DNA from: Enterobacter cancerogenus
GTDB taxonomy: Bacteria; Pseudomonadota; Gammaproteobacteria; Enterobacterales; Enterobacteriaceae
Assembly (NCBI RefSeq): GCF_019047785.1
Contig: NZ_CP077290.1
Coordinates: forward strand, 4,588,001-4,652,000
Length of the DNA: 64,000 bases
Reading direction: 5' to 3'
The translations under genes were made by a program, and so were the position numbers. The notes below the pieces were generated by a model. The model did no database searches. It was not told where the DNA came from and saw only the letters and a program-made list of their open reading frames with translations. Of this stretch, positions 1 to 8,322 are shown piece after piece (position 1 is the first letter of the stretch; each line of letters opens with the position of its first letter).

Positions 1-1
1 G

Positions 2-166
2 CGTCGTGGCGTGTCGTATTCAGTGGAGAAACTAACGCATGAACAGTTTAAACCGATTGAGACCAGCGAAGCAATTCAGATGCCTTCCACTGGTGGGAAA
101 AGATTCCCCGTTCGGCTATGTGGAGAGATTAAACAACCAGGCGGATCAGAACAACTACCAGCCTGA
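2..166 (+). CDS. C-terminal part of an unidentified early phage gene (partial)
   Basis: The frame starting at base 2 is open from the window edge to a TGA at 164-166 and gives about 54 residues with ordinary codon use. I do not recognise the product. A competing frame opens with ATG at 39 and runs to 377, overlapping the better supported DUF4222 gene for most of its length. I therefore prefer the base-2 frame as the tail of the preceding early gene, but the choice is uncertain. Confidence 0.35.
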   Translation, partial: RRGVSYSVEKLTHEQFKPIETSEAIQMPSTGGKRFPVRLCGEIKQPGGSEQLPA

Positions 167-217
167 GAACGCGATGGTAGAGGCATTTGCACTGATGAAC
201 GAGAAGGGGCGTGAGGA

Positions 218-430
218 ATGGCTGAAGTTGACCGGCGATTCAGAGACCACAGAGGCATCACCGTCCACGTCATCAGGTGGGAGCCCGAGACTCGACGCGT
301 TATATACCTTCGCGAAGGGTACGATCATGAGTGCTTCAGCCCTCTTGAGCAATTCCAGCGTAAATTTACAGAGTTAAAGGACGACCATGAGCCTGTTGAT
401 GCCATCCCGGCCGATAGTGATAAACCCTGA
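218..430 (+). CDS. DUF4222 family small phage protein
   Basis: A 70-residue protein with the conserved core of the DUF4222 family, including DRRFRDHRG near residue 5 and RRVIYLREGYDHEC near residues 26-39. Members sit in the early region of lambdoid prophages of enterobacteria, just ahead of the replication gene, as here. Their function is unknown. A GAGG lies three bases before the ATG, a rather short spacing. The 3' end overlaps the replication gene by 44 bases. Confidence 0.75.
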   Translation: MAEVDRRFRDHRGITVHVIRWEPETRRVIYLREGYDHECFSPLEQFQRKFTELKDDHEPVDAIPADSDKP

Positions 431-1328
431 CCTTGCGTACAGCATTGGCCTGAACGAGGCCATTGCGTTGCAGCAGGTTAACTACTGGCTTAAAGAAACC
501 ACCTCCGGACTGGAGCGTGACGGCGTGCGCTGGATTTACAACACCAACGAGCAGTGGCTGGAGCAGTTCCCATTCTGGTCTGAGTCTACGCTGAAGCGCA
601 CATTCACCCGCCTGAAGAACCTTGGCGTGCTCAAAGTTGAGCAACTGAACAAGTCTCAGCGCGACATGACGAACTACTACACGATCAACTATGAAAGCGA
701 GCTTTTAGATGAGGTCAAAGTGACCAAATCGAAGAGTTCAAAATGCACTCTTCCATCAGGTCAAAATGAACTGATGGAAGAGGTCAAAGTGGAACGCTCC
801 ATCGGTTCAAAACGAACCGCTCTCATCAGGTCAAATTGCACTGATGTTCTTACAGAGAATACAACAGAGATTACTACAGATATTAAAACCCCTTCTTGTC
901 CGGTTGCGTCGCAACCAGACGACAGCGATCCGGCAATTCGTGTCTTATCCCACTTCAACGAGGTTACTGGTTCGTCATACGGGAAGGGGGGGCGCAACAA
1001 AACCGTTTTAGGATATATCAGGGGAAGACTTTCCGAGGACTACAGCGCTGAAGACCTGATGCTTGTGGTGGACTACCTCACAGCAAAATGGGCTGATGAT
1101 CCAAAAATGGATGATTACCTTCGCCCGAGCACTCTCTTTGGACCAGAAAATTGCGTTGAGTATTTTGACAAGGCTCAGAAATGGCAAAAGCGCGGCAGGC
1201 CTGCGTGTGTCAAAGGACGCTGGCAACTCAGCGGTGGCTCTGACCCTAACTTTAAAGCCAACTTTCAGAACGTTGATTACAGCGTTCCAGCCAACTCAGG
1301 TTTTCGTGTTTCCGGAGGTACTCAATGA
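387..1328 (+). CDS. Phage replication initiator-like protein with conserved phage C-terminal domain
   Basis: A 313-residue protein in the place of lambda O. The N-terminal 100 residues form a winged-helix type DNA-binding region (STLKRTFTRLKNLGVL near 70-85). The middle (about 110-185) is low-complexity and polar. The C-terminal 190-275 matches the Phg_2220_C type domain, with VLSHFNEVTG and YLRPSTLFG, found in phage replisome organisers. It likely binds the phage origin and recruits host helicase. The start is supported by AAAGGA six bases ahead of the ATG. It overlaps DUF4222 upstream and joins the next gene by ATGA. Confidence 0.8.
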   Translation: MSLLMPSRPIVINPDLAYSIGLNEAIALQQVNYWLKETTSGLERDGVRWIYNTNEQWLEQFPFWSESTLKRTFTRLKNLGVLKVEQLNKSQRDMTNYYTINYESELLDEVKVTKSKSSKCTLPSGQNELMEEVKVERSIGSKRTALIRSNCTDVLTENTTEITTDIKTPSCPVASQPDDSDPAIRVLSHFNEVTGSSYGKGGRNKTVLGYIRGRLSEDYSAEDLMLVVDYLTAKWADDPKMDDYLRPSTLFGPENCVEYFDKAQKWQKRGRPACVKGRWQLSGGSDPNFKANFQNVDYSVPANSGFRVSGGTQ

Positions 1329-1819
1329 GCTTTCTGAAAACAATCCAGCTGTTCGTGGCCAATAACCCTGGACTGACGAACAAAGAGATCGCCGCAGCAC
1401 TGCCGGAGTACGAATTACACAGCGTGCAGCGTGCGGTATGCCGCCTGGTCATGCTTAACCGCGCTGAGCGCAAAGGCGAACGCCACAACTTCCGTTACTA
1501 CGCAAAAGCGCCGGTTGGTCCAATCGGGCCGATTGTCCCGCGCTACCCGGTAGAAAAAGCTGAAATAGCTCCTGAGCCAAAGCAGGAAACCATACCAAAC
1601 CCTGCTGTCGTTGCATTGATGGATAAGGCTAAAGAACTTTCCGACAAAGGCCTGTTCCTGCGTGCCGCAACCGTTCTGATGGAAGCATTCAATCGATCAA
1701 AGAACGAAACTAAGCGAGCCAAAATTCTCAAGGAGCGTAAGCGCTGCCTAAGTATGGCGCCGAGGGTTAAAACCACCGGCGATGATTGGTGTCTGGCTGG
1801 CCGAGCGAGGAACGTTTGA
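1325..1819 (+). CDS. Winged-helix protein with PerC-like C-terminus
   Basis: A 164-residue protein. Residues 1-60 look like a winged helix (NKEIAAALPEYELHSVQRAV). A proline-rich linker of about 65-95 follows. Residues 98-145 fit the PerC family pattern, in which a short helix GLFLRAATVLMEAF is followed by basic residues and a final Cys (KERKRCLSM). PerC proteins activate or modulate transcription in enteropathogenic E. coli, and phage-borne relatives are common. This one probably regulates phage or host promoters. It takes the position usually filled by replication protein P. It starts within the stop of the previous gene (ATGA) and ends within the start of the next. Confidence 0.6.
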   Translation: MSFLKTIQLFVANNPGLTNKEIAAALPEYELHSVQRAVCRLVMLNRAERKGERHNFRYYAKAPVGPIGPIVPRYPVEKAEIAPEPKQETIPNPAVVALMDKAKELSDKGLFLRAATVLMEAFNRSKNETKRAKILKERKRCLSMAPRVKTTGDDWCLAGRARNV

Positions 1820-2571
1820 TGATCCACTTCCACGGAGGACCAATCACGCCTGATACGTGCGCACTGAAAGCCTGGAAAGGTCGCCATGCGTTCATCAGCT
1901 TCGCTAACCCTGGGCAACTTAAGCTTGCCAGTGAGGTAACTCAATCTTTCGCACTTGATAACGGAGCGTTCAGCTTCTGGGATAAGGGCCAGCCTGTTAA
2001 CTGGTTCGACTATTACGAATTCGTCAAGGAGTGGATGAATCACCCTCGTTTCTCATTTGCAGTTATCCCTGATGTTATCGGAGGCACCAGCGAAGAGAAC
2101 GATGCGCTTATCGCTGAATGGCCGCACGGTAAATTCGTCGGTGCGCCTGTCTGGCATATGAGCGAACCTGACGAGAGATTCATACGTCTCTGCCATGAGT
2201 TTCCGCGTGTCTGCATTGGTTCTATGGGTGAATACGATGCAAAGCGTCCCCGCGCATGCCGGGCAAAATTGCGAGACCTTATCCGTCACGTTGTCGATTC
2301 AAATGGCTATCCGATTACCAAGCTCCATGGCCTTCGCATGCTGAATAAAGACATTTTTACTCACATACCGCTCTCATCAGCTGACAGCACAAACGTGGCA
2401 CGCAATATCGGTATTGATAAGGCATGGGATAAATCAGCCTATGCGCCAGCCAGCAAAGAAACCCGCGCCGCCGTCCTCGTTGAGCGTATTGAGGCATTTA
2501 ACAGCGCAAGCGCTCTCAAGTATGACGCAGTACGAGACCGCTTTACTCCACAGTTGGCCTTAGAAATCTGA
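1819..2571 (+). CDS. TGT/DpdA-like fold protein, possible base-exchange enzyme
   Basis: A 250-residue protein usually left as hypothetical. Several short motifs fit the tRNA-guanine transglycosylase superfamily and its DNA-acting branch DpdA: FALDNGAFSFW at 44-54, FAVIPDVIGG at 80-89, CIGSMGEYD at 132-140, KLHGLRML at 168-175 and PLSSADST at 184-191. DpdA enzymes swap guanine in phage DNA for a 7-deazaguanine. No queuosine-precursor genes are present, so the base would have to come from the host. The start at 1819 is preferred because GAGGA precedes it at seven bases; an upstream in-frame start at 1786 has none. Family placement is from motif memory and needs a profile search. Confidence 0.55.
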   Translation: MIHFHGGPITPDTCALKAWKGRHAFISFANPGQLKLASEVTQSFALDNGAFSFWDKGQPVNWFDYYEFVKEWMNHPRFSFAVIPDVIGGTSEENDALIAEWPHGKFVGAPVWHMSEPDERFIRLCHEFPRVCIGSMGEYDAKRPRACRAKLRDLIRHVVDSNGYPITKLHGLRMLNKDIFTHIPLSSADSTNVARNIGIDKAWDKSAYAPASKETRAAVLVERIEAFNSASALKYDAVRDRFTPQLALEI

Positions 2572-2581
2572 GGGGAAGAAT

Positions 2582-3244
2582 ATGATGAAATATTCACTTA
2601 TTTACGCTGACCCTGCCTGGGAATACGGGAACACCGTCAGCAACGGCGCGGCTACTAATCACTACGGCACGATGAAGCTGATCGACATGAAGCGCCTCCC
2701 TGTTTGGGACCTAGCTGCAGAGGATGCTGTTCTGGCCATGTGGTTCACCGGCACGCATACCCGCGAAGCCATTGAGCTGGCTGAAGCATGGGGCTTTAAG
2801 GTCCGCACGATGAAGGGCTTTACCTGGGTGAAGTTCAACCCGCTGGCGGAGCAGCACATCAACAAAGCGCTTCAGGCTGGTGGAGTAGAGGGCTTTTACG
2901 ATTTCCTCGACCTGCTGAACGCACAGACCCGCATGAACGGCGGCAACTACACCCGAGCCAATACTGAAGACCTGCTGATTGCCACCAGGGGAAATGGGCT
3001 CGAACGCCAGTGTGCCAGCATCAAGCAGGTTATCTACAGCCCACTCGGCGAACACAGCCAGAAGCCAGCCGAGGCGCGTTTCCGCCTGGAAAAACTTTAC
3101 GGTGACGTTCCTCGCATCGAACTCTTCAGCCGCTGCGCTGCGCCTGGCTGGGACCATTGGGGAAATCAGGCTGAGCGCCCAGCCGTTCATTTGTTACCGG
3201 GTGTTGTCTGCGCTATCGACTGGGCTAAAGGGGAGGTTGCATGA
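2582..3244 (+). CDS. MT-A70 family adenine methyltransferase
   Basis: A 220-residue protein of the MT-A70 family, which transfers methyl from S-adenosylmethionine to N6 of adenine. The catalytic motif reads DPAW at residues 10-13 instead of the usual DPPW. LLIATRGNG near 130-140 and the HSQKPAEARFRLEKLYG stretch near 156-172 are typical of phage members. It probably methylates phage DNA, for protection or regulation. The gene follows the TGT-like gene by ten bases, with GAGGGGAAG as ribosome site, and overlaps the next gene by ATGA. The start could be either of two adjacent ATGs. Confidence 0.85.
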   Translation: MMKYSLIYADPAWEYGNTVSNGAATNHYGTMKLIDMKRLPVWDLAAEDAVLAMWFTGTHTREAIELAEAWGFKVRTMKGFTWVKFNPLAEQHINKALQAGGVEGFYDFLDLLNAQTRMNGGNYTRANTEDLLIATRGNGLERQCASIKQVIYSPLGEHSQKPAEARFRLEKLYGDVPRIELFSRCAAPGWDHWGNQAERPAVHLLPGVVCAIDWAKGEVA

Positions 3245-3561
3245 CTGAATTAACGTCGCGTCAGAGTGAAGTGCTGGATGCCATAGTGCTCTACAAGGAA
3301 AGAACTGGATTCCCGCCGACGATGCTGGAGCTTGCCGGGTTAATTGGCTGCGCATCACCGAACGCTGCTGCTGAGCACGTAAAGGCGCTCAAGAAAAAAG
3401 GGTATATCTCCGTTGCTCCTGGCGCTGCCAGGGGCATTACTATCGTCAAAACAGAATGGGATGCTGATCCGGTAGCGATCATTAAAGGCCTGTTATCCGG
3501 TGGAGACATGGCCAGAGATAACGCGGTGGAATGGCTGAAAAAACAGGGAGTGACTTTATGA
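3241..3561 (+). CDS. LexA-type winged-helix DNA-binding protein
   Basis: A 106-residue protein whose first 65 residues match the LexA N-terminal DNA-binding domain: LTSRQSEVLDAI, GFPPTMLELAGLIG and a recognition helix around NAAAEHVKALKKKGYI. There is no LexA protease domain, only a short helical tail. It is probably a small phage regulator that may bind LexA-like or its own sites. It is translationally coupled on both sides by ATGA overlaps. Confidence 0.75.
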   Translation: MTELTSRQSEVLDAIVLYKERTGFPPTMLELAGLIGCASPNAAAEHVKALKKKGYISVAPGAARGITIVKTEWDADPVAIIKGLLSGGDMARDNAVEWLKKQGVTL

Positions 3562-3947
3562 AACTGGTGCTCCCGTTCCCGCCGAGCGTAAACACCTACT
3601 GGCGAGCCCCGAACAAGGGGCCGTTAAAAGGCCGCCATCTTATCAGCGCCAAAGGCAGGGCATATCAAAGCGCTGCCTGTGTGGCGATCGTCGAGCAGCT
3701 TCGCTTCCTTCCAAAGCCTTCAACAGTACCGGCTGCCGTCGAGATAATGTTGTACCCACCTGACGAACGCCGCCGCGACATCGACAACTACAACAAGGCT
3801 CTGTTTGACGCGCTTACGCACGCTGGCATCTGGGAGGATGACAGCCAGGTGCAGAGAATGCTGGTGGAGTGGGGTCCGAAAGTACCTGGTGGACGAGTAG
3901 AGATATCGATCAAGAAACATGAACCTCTGGCGGGTGCAGCCGCCTGA
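3558..3947 (+). CDS. rusA: RusA family Holliday junction resolvase
   Basis: A 129-residue RusA-type endonuclease that cuts Holliday junctions during phage recombination or clears branched DNA before packaging. Conserved features are FPPSVNTYW at 7-15 and the acidic residues D74 and D76 (RRRDIDNYNKALFDAL) with D95 (WEDDSQV), which correspond to the metal-binding aspartates of E. coli RusA. The start at 3558 sits in an ATGA overlap with the previous gene and gives the usual family length. An in-frame start at 3531 would only add an unrelated leader. Confidence 0.9.
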   Translation: MKLVLPFPPSVNTYWRAPNKGPLKGRHLISAKGRAYQSAACVAIVEQLRFLPKPSTVPAAVEIMLYPPDERRRDIDNYNKALFDALTHAGIWEDDSQVQRMLVEWGPKVPGGRVEISIKKHEPLAGAAA

Positions 3948-3962
3948 TAAGTGGAGAAGAGC

Positions 3963-4688
3963 ATGAATCAGATGAATATCACCGTAATGTGCCCGACTAA
4001 CTCCGCCGCCGCGATGGGGCAGCAGATAACGATGTCCAGCCGTGAGATTGCAAAACTTGTCGACTCACGCCACAGCAATGTGTGTGTGACCATCGAACGA
4101 CTGATGAACTCTGGCGTAATTGGGGGGTATGCTGCAATGCAGTACACCCACCCTCAGAACCAGCAGGTTTACCATTACTACGAAGTTAACAAGCGAGACA
4201 GTTACGTAATCGTCGCGCAGCTTTGCCCTGAGTTTACTGCCCGTCTGGTTGACCGCTGGCAGGAACTGGAGAGCGGGGCCGGGATGGTGGTACCTCAAAC
4301 GCTTCCTGAAGCACTCCGCCTGGCCGCTGACCTTGCCGAACAGAAGCAACGCCTGAGTGAAGAACTGGCTATAGCAGCGCCAAAGGCAGAATTTGTTGAT
4401 CGCTATGTCAAGGCCACTGGTTCAATGACGTTCCGGCAGGTTGCCAAGCTTCTTAATGCCAAAGAACCAGAGTTCGCTATGTTCCTCATTGAGAACAGCA
4501 TCATGTACCGCCTGAACCGCGTGCTTACGCCGAAGAGCAAACATATCGAAGCAGGGCGCTTTGAAGTTAAGACCGGCACAACCAACCAGACCAACTACGC
4601 ATTCAATCAGTCGCGCTTTACAGCAAAGGGTGTTCGCTGGATCGGCGGCCTTTGGGCTGAACATATCGCTAAGGGGCAAATTGCGTGA
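3963..4688 (+). CDS. Rha/KilAC-type phage regulatory protein (antirepressor-like)
   Basis: A 241-residue protein. Residues 15-100 resemble the Rha family, with MSSREIAKLVDSRHSNV and YYEVNKRDSYVIVAQL. Residues about 125-240 match the KilAC or ANT C-terminal domain of phage antirepressors (GSMTFRQVAKLLN). Such proteins modulate lysis-lysogeny decisions or interfere with host functions. ATG 3963 is chosen because GGAG lies six bases upstream; the same frame could open at GTG 3951. The stop overlaps the GTG start of the next gene. Confidence 0.8.
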   Translation: MNQMNITVMCPTNSAAAMGQQITMSSREIAKLVDSRHSNVCVTIERLMNSGVIGGYAAMQYTHPQNQQVYHYYEVNKRDSYVIVAQLCPEFTARLVDRWQELESGAGMVVPQTLPEALRLAADLAEQKQRLSEELAIAAPKAEFVDRYVKATGSMTFRQVAKLLNAKEPEFAMFLIENSIMYRLNRVLTPKSKHIEAGRFEVKTGTTNQTNYAFNQSRFTAKGVRWIGGLWAEHIAKGQIA

Positions 4689-5674
4689 GAGCCATACTGA
4701 CACCTGAAGTTGCGCCAATGTCCGGGGTGGTACTGTTCCGCCCAGGTAACGAATTGCTGTGGCTGTTTCGTCGTGGCCGTGTAGTGATTGAAACGCCTTC
4801 CGAAGCAATCCAGCACCTGCCATCTGGCCTGATTCCTGAAGCGCACCAGCCACTGACAGATGATGTCAGTATGCAGGAGCTTTTCCTGAACGAGCGGATT
4901 ATTCAGCGTGCTGGTGGGCTTAGCAGTCTTGATGCCTGGCTGGAACGTAAATTCGAATGTCAGTGGCCCCACAATGAATGGCACTCAAAGGACTTTACGG
5001 TGATGCGTCATGCCCCCGGAAGCATTCGCCTTTGCTGGGGCTGTGATAACCAGTTACGTGAACAAACCACTGAAAGACTGGCAGGAATTGCCATGCAGAA
5101 CCTGGTAAAATGGCTACTCGAAAGGGTGAATATTATGCTGGGCTTTAGCGCAGACCACACCCTGACGCTGCCGGAGCTCTGCTGGTGGATGGTACGTAAC
5201 GATCTAGCTGACTTGATTCCTGAATCAGTGGCGAGCCAGGCCCTAAGGATTAAGCCAGAAAAGCACAGTTCAGTGATGCGGGAAAGCGACATTGTTCCGT
5301 CATTACCGGCGACTGAAATCCTCCAGGAGAAGGTGAAGAAGGTTGTCTCCGTTAAGGTAGACCCTGAATCAACGGAATCTTTCATGCTGAGGCCAAAGCG
5401 CCGCCGCTGGGAGAACGAGACGTACACCCGCTGGGTTAAGTCGCAGCAGTGCAGTTGCTGCAATAACCCGGCAGACGACCCACACCACCTGATAGGCCAC
5501 GGGCAGGGTGGAATGGGTACCAAAGCGCACGACCTGTTTGTGATACCGCTGTGCAGAGCGCATCACGATGAGTTGCACGCTGATCCTGTGGCATTTGAAG
5601 CGAAGCACGGCGACCAGTTAACGCTGTTGTTTCGGTTTTTAGATCGTGCGCTGGCAATCGGCGCACTGGCGTAA
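4685..5674 (+). CDS. DUF968 family protein with HNH-like zinc site
   Basis: A 329-residue protein of the DUF968 family, common in lambdoid prophages of enterobacteria. The C-terminal 100 residues hold a nuclease-like zinc pattern: CSCCNNPADDPHHLIGHG followed by the LCRAHHDELH motif, which looks like an HNH endonuclease. The N-terminal half is family-specific and unassigned. It lies where lambda carries nin genes. The GTG start overlaps the preceding stop. Nuclease activity is inferred from the motif only. Confidence 0.8.
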   Translation: MRAILTPEVAPMSGVVLFRPGNELLWLFRRGRVVIETPSEAIQHLPSGLIPEAHQPLTDDVSMQELFLNERIIQRAGGLSSLDAWLERKFECQWPHNEWHSKDFTVMRHAPGSIRLCWGCDNQLREQTTERLAGIAMQNLVKWLLERVNIMLGFSADHTLTLPELCWWMVRNDLADLIPESVASQALRIKPEKHSSVMRESDIVPSLPATEILQEKVKKVVSVKVDPESTESFMLRPKRRRWENETYTRWVKSQQCSCCNNPADDPHHLIGHGQGGMGTKAHDLFVIPLCRAHHDELHADPVAFEAKHGDQLTLLFRFLDRALAIGALA

Positions 5675-5687
5675 GTGGAGACGCAAC

Positions 5688-6266
5688 ATGATCAATCCTT
5701 CCGAAGTTGGCAAATCCGGCGAGATGGTTCGCCTTCGAACTCTCGAAAGCATCTGGGTACAAGGTAAGCTCCGTATGTGGGGCCGCTGGTCTTATATCGG
5801 TGGCGGATCAGGAGGCAACATGTTTAACCAGCTACTGGCATCCGGGAAAATCACCAAGACAGCAATCAACGATGCGCTGCGCCGCATGAAGAAATCCGGC
5901 ATCACTAAACCTGAGCTGGAAGCATACCTGCGCGAAATCCTCGACAGCAAAAACAAAAGCGGCCTGGCGTTCTGCTCGGATGAAGAAGGTCTGAAGGTGG
6001 ATGGTGTTATTGCTTCCGTACTGATGAATGACGACTACCGATCACTTTATGGCGTCATCGTCGACCGCCATCGACTCCGTAAGAGCAAGCTGCAGATGGC
6101 CAACGAGCTTAATGCAAAACATCCTGACTGGACCCTTATCACCTGCCGCCGCCGAATTGACACATGGGTAAGTTTGGCCGAATCGATCCTGTATGCACCA
6201 CTTTGTGACGCGTTCGGCACAAATAGCGACAGATATAAGTTGCAGAGTGAGCAAGAAAGTGCTTAA
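5688..6266 (+). CDS. DUF1133 family protein, putative late antiterminator (Q-like)
   Basis: A 192-residue protein of the DUF1133 family, recognised by RLRTLESIWVQGKLRMWGRW near residues 15-34 and the basic helix ITCRRRIDTWVSLAESIL near 147-164. In several lambdoid prophages this family takes the place of antiterminator Q, at the end of the early operon directly ahead of the lysis genes. The position here is the same and a strong terminator follows at 6319, as expected for a Q target. GTGGAG lies seven bases before the ATG. The antiterminator role is inferred from position and family annotation. Confidence 0.7.
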   Translation: MINPSEVGKSGEMVRLRTLESIWVQGKLRMWGRWSYIGGGSGGNMFNQLLASGKITKTAINDALRRMKKSGITKPELEAYLREILDSKNKSGLAFCSDEEGLKVDGVIASVLMNDDYRSLYGVIVDRHRLRKSKLQMANELNAKHPDWTLITCRRRIDTWVSLAESILYAPLCDAFGTNSDRYKLQSEQESA

Positions 6267-6318
6267 ATTGTGTTAGGCTCGGGACAGTAAAGCGTACTGA
6301 GCAACAGAACAAAACATA

Positions 6319-6344
6319 AACCCGCCCCACCCGCGGGTTTTTTT
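6319..6344 (+). terminator. Intrinsic terminator after the antiterminator gene (candidate tR')
   Basis: AACCCGC (6319-6325) pairs with GCGGGTT (6333-6339) and a run of seven T follows. It lies between the DUF1133 gene and the lysis genes, where lambdoid phages place the terminator overcome by Q. The 50 bases ahead of it probably hold the late promoter, but I could not pick clear -35 and -10 boxes. Confidence 0.75.
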
Positions 6345-6353
6345 GGATGAAAA

Positions 6354-6635
6354 ATGCTTGAATTCATAACATCGCTTCCTGGTAAGTTGGTAGAGCATTT
6401 TGCAGCAATGACAACCCTTGTCTTTGTCGCGACCATAATCAAATTTATTCTTCCTCTGCTTTCATATTTATTAAATAGATTCTTTGAACACCGAAGCTAT
6501 AAAAGATGGATGGAAATTCCTGGCATGACAGAAGAGCGGGCACGCAGAGAGGCACGAGCTTTATGGCGACCAAAATCTAAACCTCCAAAATGGTTTCTGA
6601 AAGTTAAAGCTAAACTCTCTCCTCCCCGTGAATGA
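6354..6635 (+). CDS. Small membrane protein of unknown function
   Basis: A 93-residue protein with one hydrophobic segment at about 20-42 and a basic, tryptophan-rich tail (KRWMEIPGMTEERARREARALW). It is not recognised. The ribosome site is weak. It lies alone between two terminators at the entry to the lysis region, which suggests an accessory insertion or a lysis-associated membrane protein. Confidence 0.55.
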   Translation: MLEFITSLPGKLVEHFAAMTTLVFVATIIKFILPLLSYLLNRFFEHRSYKRWMEIPGMTEERARREARALWRPKSKPPKWFLKVKAKLSPPRE

Positions 6636-6678
6636 AACGGTCAGTAGTATGAACTGAATTCTAAACTAAAAAATTTAA

Positions 6679-6702
6679 GGCTCGCCTCGGCGGGCCTTTT
6701 TT
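6679..6702 (+). terminator. Intrinsic terminator
   Basis: GGCTCGCC (6679-6686) pairs with GGCGGGCC (6689-6696) around a two-base loop, followed by six T. It ends the transcript of the small membrane protein and precedes the holin genes by about 45 bases. Confidence 0.7.
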
Positions 6703-6749
6703 ATTTCCCCTCAGTTATGAGAGGACTCACGGCAATAAGAGGGGGCTAA

Positions 6750-7145
6750 ATGTCCGATCCTGTTTCTGGCACTACGGTAGCGGCTGGTGGTCTCATGGGG
6801 GCCAGCATGTTCGGCCTGGCAACCGGCATCGATTACGGTGTGGTGTTTGGCGCATTCGCCGGTGCGGTATTCTACGTCGCTACGGCGGTTAATATCAGTC
6901 GCCTTAAGCTGGTGGGCTATTTCATCACCTCATTCATCTTCGGCGTTATTGGCGCTCCACTGCTTGGATCTTACTTCTCTAAATGGACGGGGTATAGCGA
7001 CAGGCCACTTGATGCGCTGGGCGCGGTAATAGTAGCCGCTATTGCGATTAAGCTGCTGACGTTCGTCAACAGTCAGGATTTGGGTAGCCTGTTTGGAATT
7101 CTCTCACGATTACGTGGTGGAGGGGCCAGCAATGGTAACAAGTGA
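6750..7145 (+). CDS. Putative holin, three hydrophobic segments
   Basis: A 131-residue membrane protein with hydrophobic stretches near 12-48, 53-76 and 86-106, resembling the putative holin family Phage_holin_8. It would collect in the inner membrane and open it to the endolysin. It starts 47 bases after a terminator and overlaps the next membrane protein gene by 14 bases. Lysis function is supported by position next to the endolysin and spanins. Confidence 0.75.
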   Translation: MSDPVSGTTVAAGGLMGASMFGLATGIDYGVVFGAFAGAVFYVATAVNISRLKLVGYFITSFIFGVIGAPLLGSYFSKWTGYSDRPLDALGAVIVAAIAIKLLTFVNSQDLGSLFGILSRLRGGGASNGNK

Positions 7146-7413
7146 TCCGAGTGCGATGGCAAACGCAATTATCTCTGCTGTTATCGTTATTGCACTGATG
7201 TTCTACCAGCGCGGCGGGGCGAGACATCGCCCTCTGATTTCGCTGATGGCTTATTTTACGGTGCTGGTATACGCCAGCGTCCCTTTCCGTTACCTGTTCG
7301 GCTTGTACCATGAATCACACTGGTTTGTGGTGCTGGTCAACGTCCTGATCTGTGCTGCCGTTCTCTGGGCTCGGGGAAACGTAGCACGCCTGGTTGATGC
7401 ACTGAGGCACTAA
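7132..7413 (+). CDS. Second holin-like or antiholin membrane protein
   Basis: A 93-residue protein with three hydrophobic segments (about 9-24, 35-56, 63-80), similar to small three-segment holins found directly before GH19 endolysins. Together with the upstream gene it forms a two-component holin or holin-antiholin pair; which is which cannot be told from sequence. The start at 7132 has GGAGG eight bases upstream. The stop overlaps the endolysin start (TAATG). Confidence 0.75.
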   Translation: MVTSDPSAMANAIISAVIVIALMFYQRGGARHRPLISLMAYFTVLVYASVPFRYLFGLYHESHWFVVLVNVLICAAVLWARGNVARLVDALRH

Positions 7414-8039
7414 TGAACCAATCACAATTTCAAAAGGCGGCTGGGTTAAGCGTCGAGTTAGCCGCGCGCTGGTTTCAGCCAGTAAGCGAAGCAATGAAAG
7501 AGTTCGGCATCACCAGGCCGGTAGACCAGGCAATGTTTATTGCTCAGACAGGGCATGAATCAGCTGGTTTTACTTTGCTGGTGGAGAGTTTCAACTATCG
7601 GATTGCTGGCCTGGTTAATTTCATCCGCGCTGGACGCCTCACAGCAGAACAGGCAAATGAGCTTGGCCGCCGTCCTGAGGAACGGACATTACCGATCGAA
7701 CGCCAGCGCGCCATTGCCAATCTGGTCTACAGCAAACGTAACGGCAACAATGCGCCGGGTGACGGATGGTTATACCGTGGGCGTGGCCTTATCCAGATTA
7801 CTGGTCTCAAAAATTACCGTGATTGCGGCAATGGGCTCAAGGTTGATCTTGTACAGGAGCCTGAACTTTTAGCGAAAGACCTTTATGCCGCAAGAAGCGC
7901 GGCGTGGTTCTTCACAACTAAGGGCTGCCTTAAGTATTCCGGCGACCTGTTGCAGGTGACGAAGATTATCAACGGCGGAACGAACGGACTTGAAGATCGT
8001 CGCGCTCGCTTCGGTCAGGCCAAAACGGTACTGGTGTGA
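7413..8039 (+). CDS. Endolysin, glycoside hydrolase family 19
   Basis: A 208-residue GH19 (chitinase-like) muramidase that cuts peptidoglycan glycan strands. The catalytic glutamates are expected at E49 in QTGHESAGF and E58 in [23 protein letters not shown] near 120-136 and the final [15 protein letters not shown] are standard for phage members. There is no signal peptide, so release depends on the holin. It is coupled to the holin gene upstream. Confidence 0.9.
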   Translation: MNQSQFQKAAGLSVELAARWFQPVSEAMKEFGITRPVDQAMFIAQTGHESAGFTLLVESFNYRIAGLVNFIRAGRLTAEQANELGRRPEERTLPIERQRAIANLVYSKRNGNNAPGDGWLYRGRGLIQITGLKNYRDCGNGLKVDLVQEPELLAKDLYAARSAAWFFTTKGCLKYSGDLLQVTKIINGGTNGLEDRRARFGQAKTVLV

Positions 8040-8046
8040 GCTAGAG

Positions 8047-8322
8047 ATGGGATTAGAAACGATCGTCGGTATTGCTGCGCTGGTAATGGCTGCTATCGCT
8101 GGTGCTTTTGGCATTGGTCATTCACGCGGCACCAGCAAAGCGGAAGAGAAAGCTGACCAGCAGCGCGCCGAAGATAAGGCCGCTGCCACTGAAGCATTAG
8201 CCGAACGTCGGGTAGAAGCAACGAAAGAGGCCAGCAATGTACAGCAGACTGTTAACCATATGCCTGATGACGATGTTGATCGCGAGCTGCGCGAAACGTG
8301 GAAGCGTCCCGGTGGTGGTTGA
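8047..8322 (+). CDS. i-spanin (Rz-like)
   Basis: A 91-residue protein with an N-terminal membrane anchor at about 5-24 followed by a charged, helical periplasmic region rich in Ala, Glu and Lys. This is the design of inner-membrane spanins, which fuse inner and outer membranes at the last step of lysis. The o-spanin gene starts inside it in another frame, as in lambda Rz/Rz1. Confidence 0.85.
   Translation: MGLETIVGIAALVMAAIAGAFGIGHSRGTSKAEEKADQQRAEDKAAATEALAERRVEATKEASNVQQTVNHMPDDDVDRELRETWKRPGGG

Noticed and set aside
39..377. Open frame of 112 codons at the left edge
   Set aside because: It overlaps the recognised DUF4222 gene for most of its second half, has a Ser/Thr-rich unlikely C-terminus, and the base-2 frame better explains the first 166 bases.
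6354..6635. The 93-residue membrane protein as a holin
   Set aside because: It has only one membrane segment and a long basic tail, and is separated by a terminator from the lysis cassette, which already has two holin-like genes.
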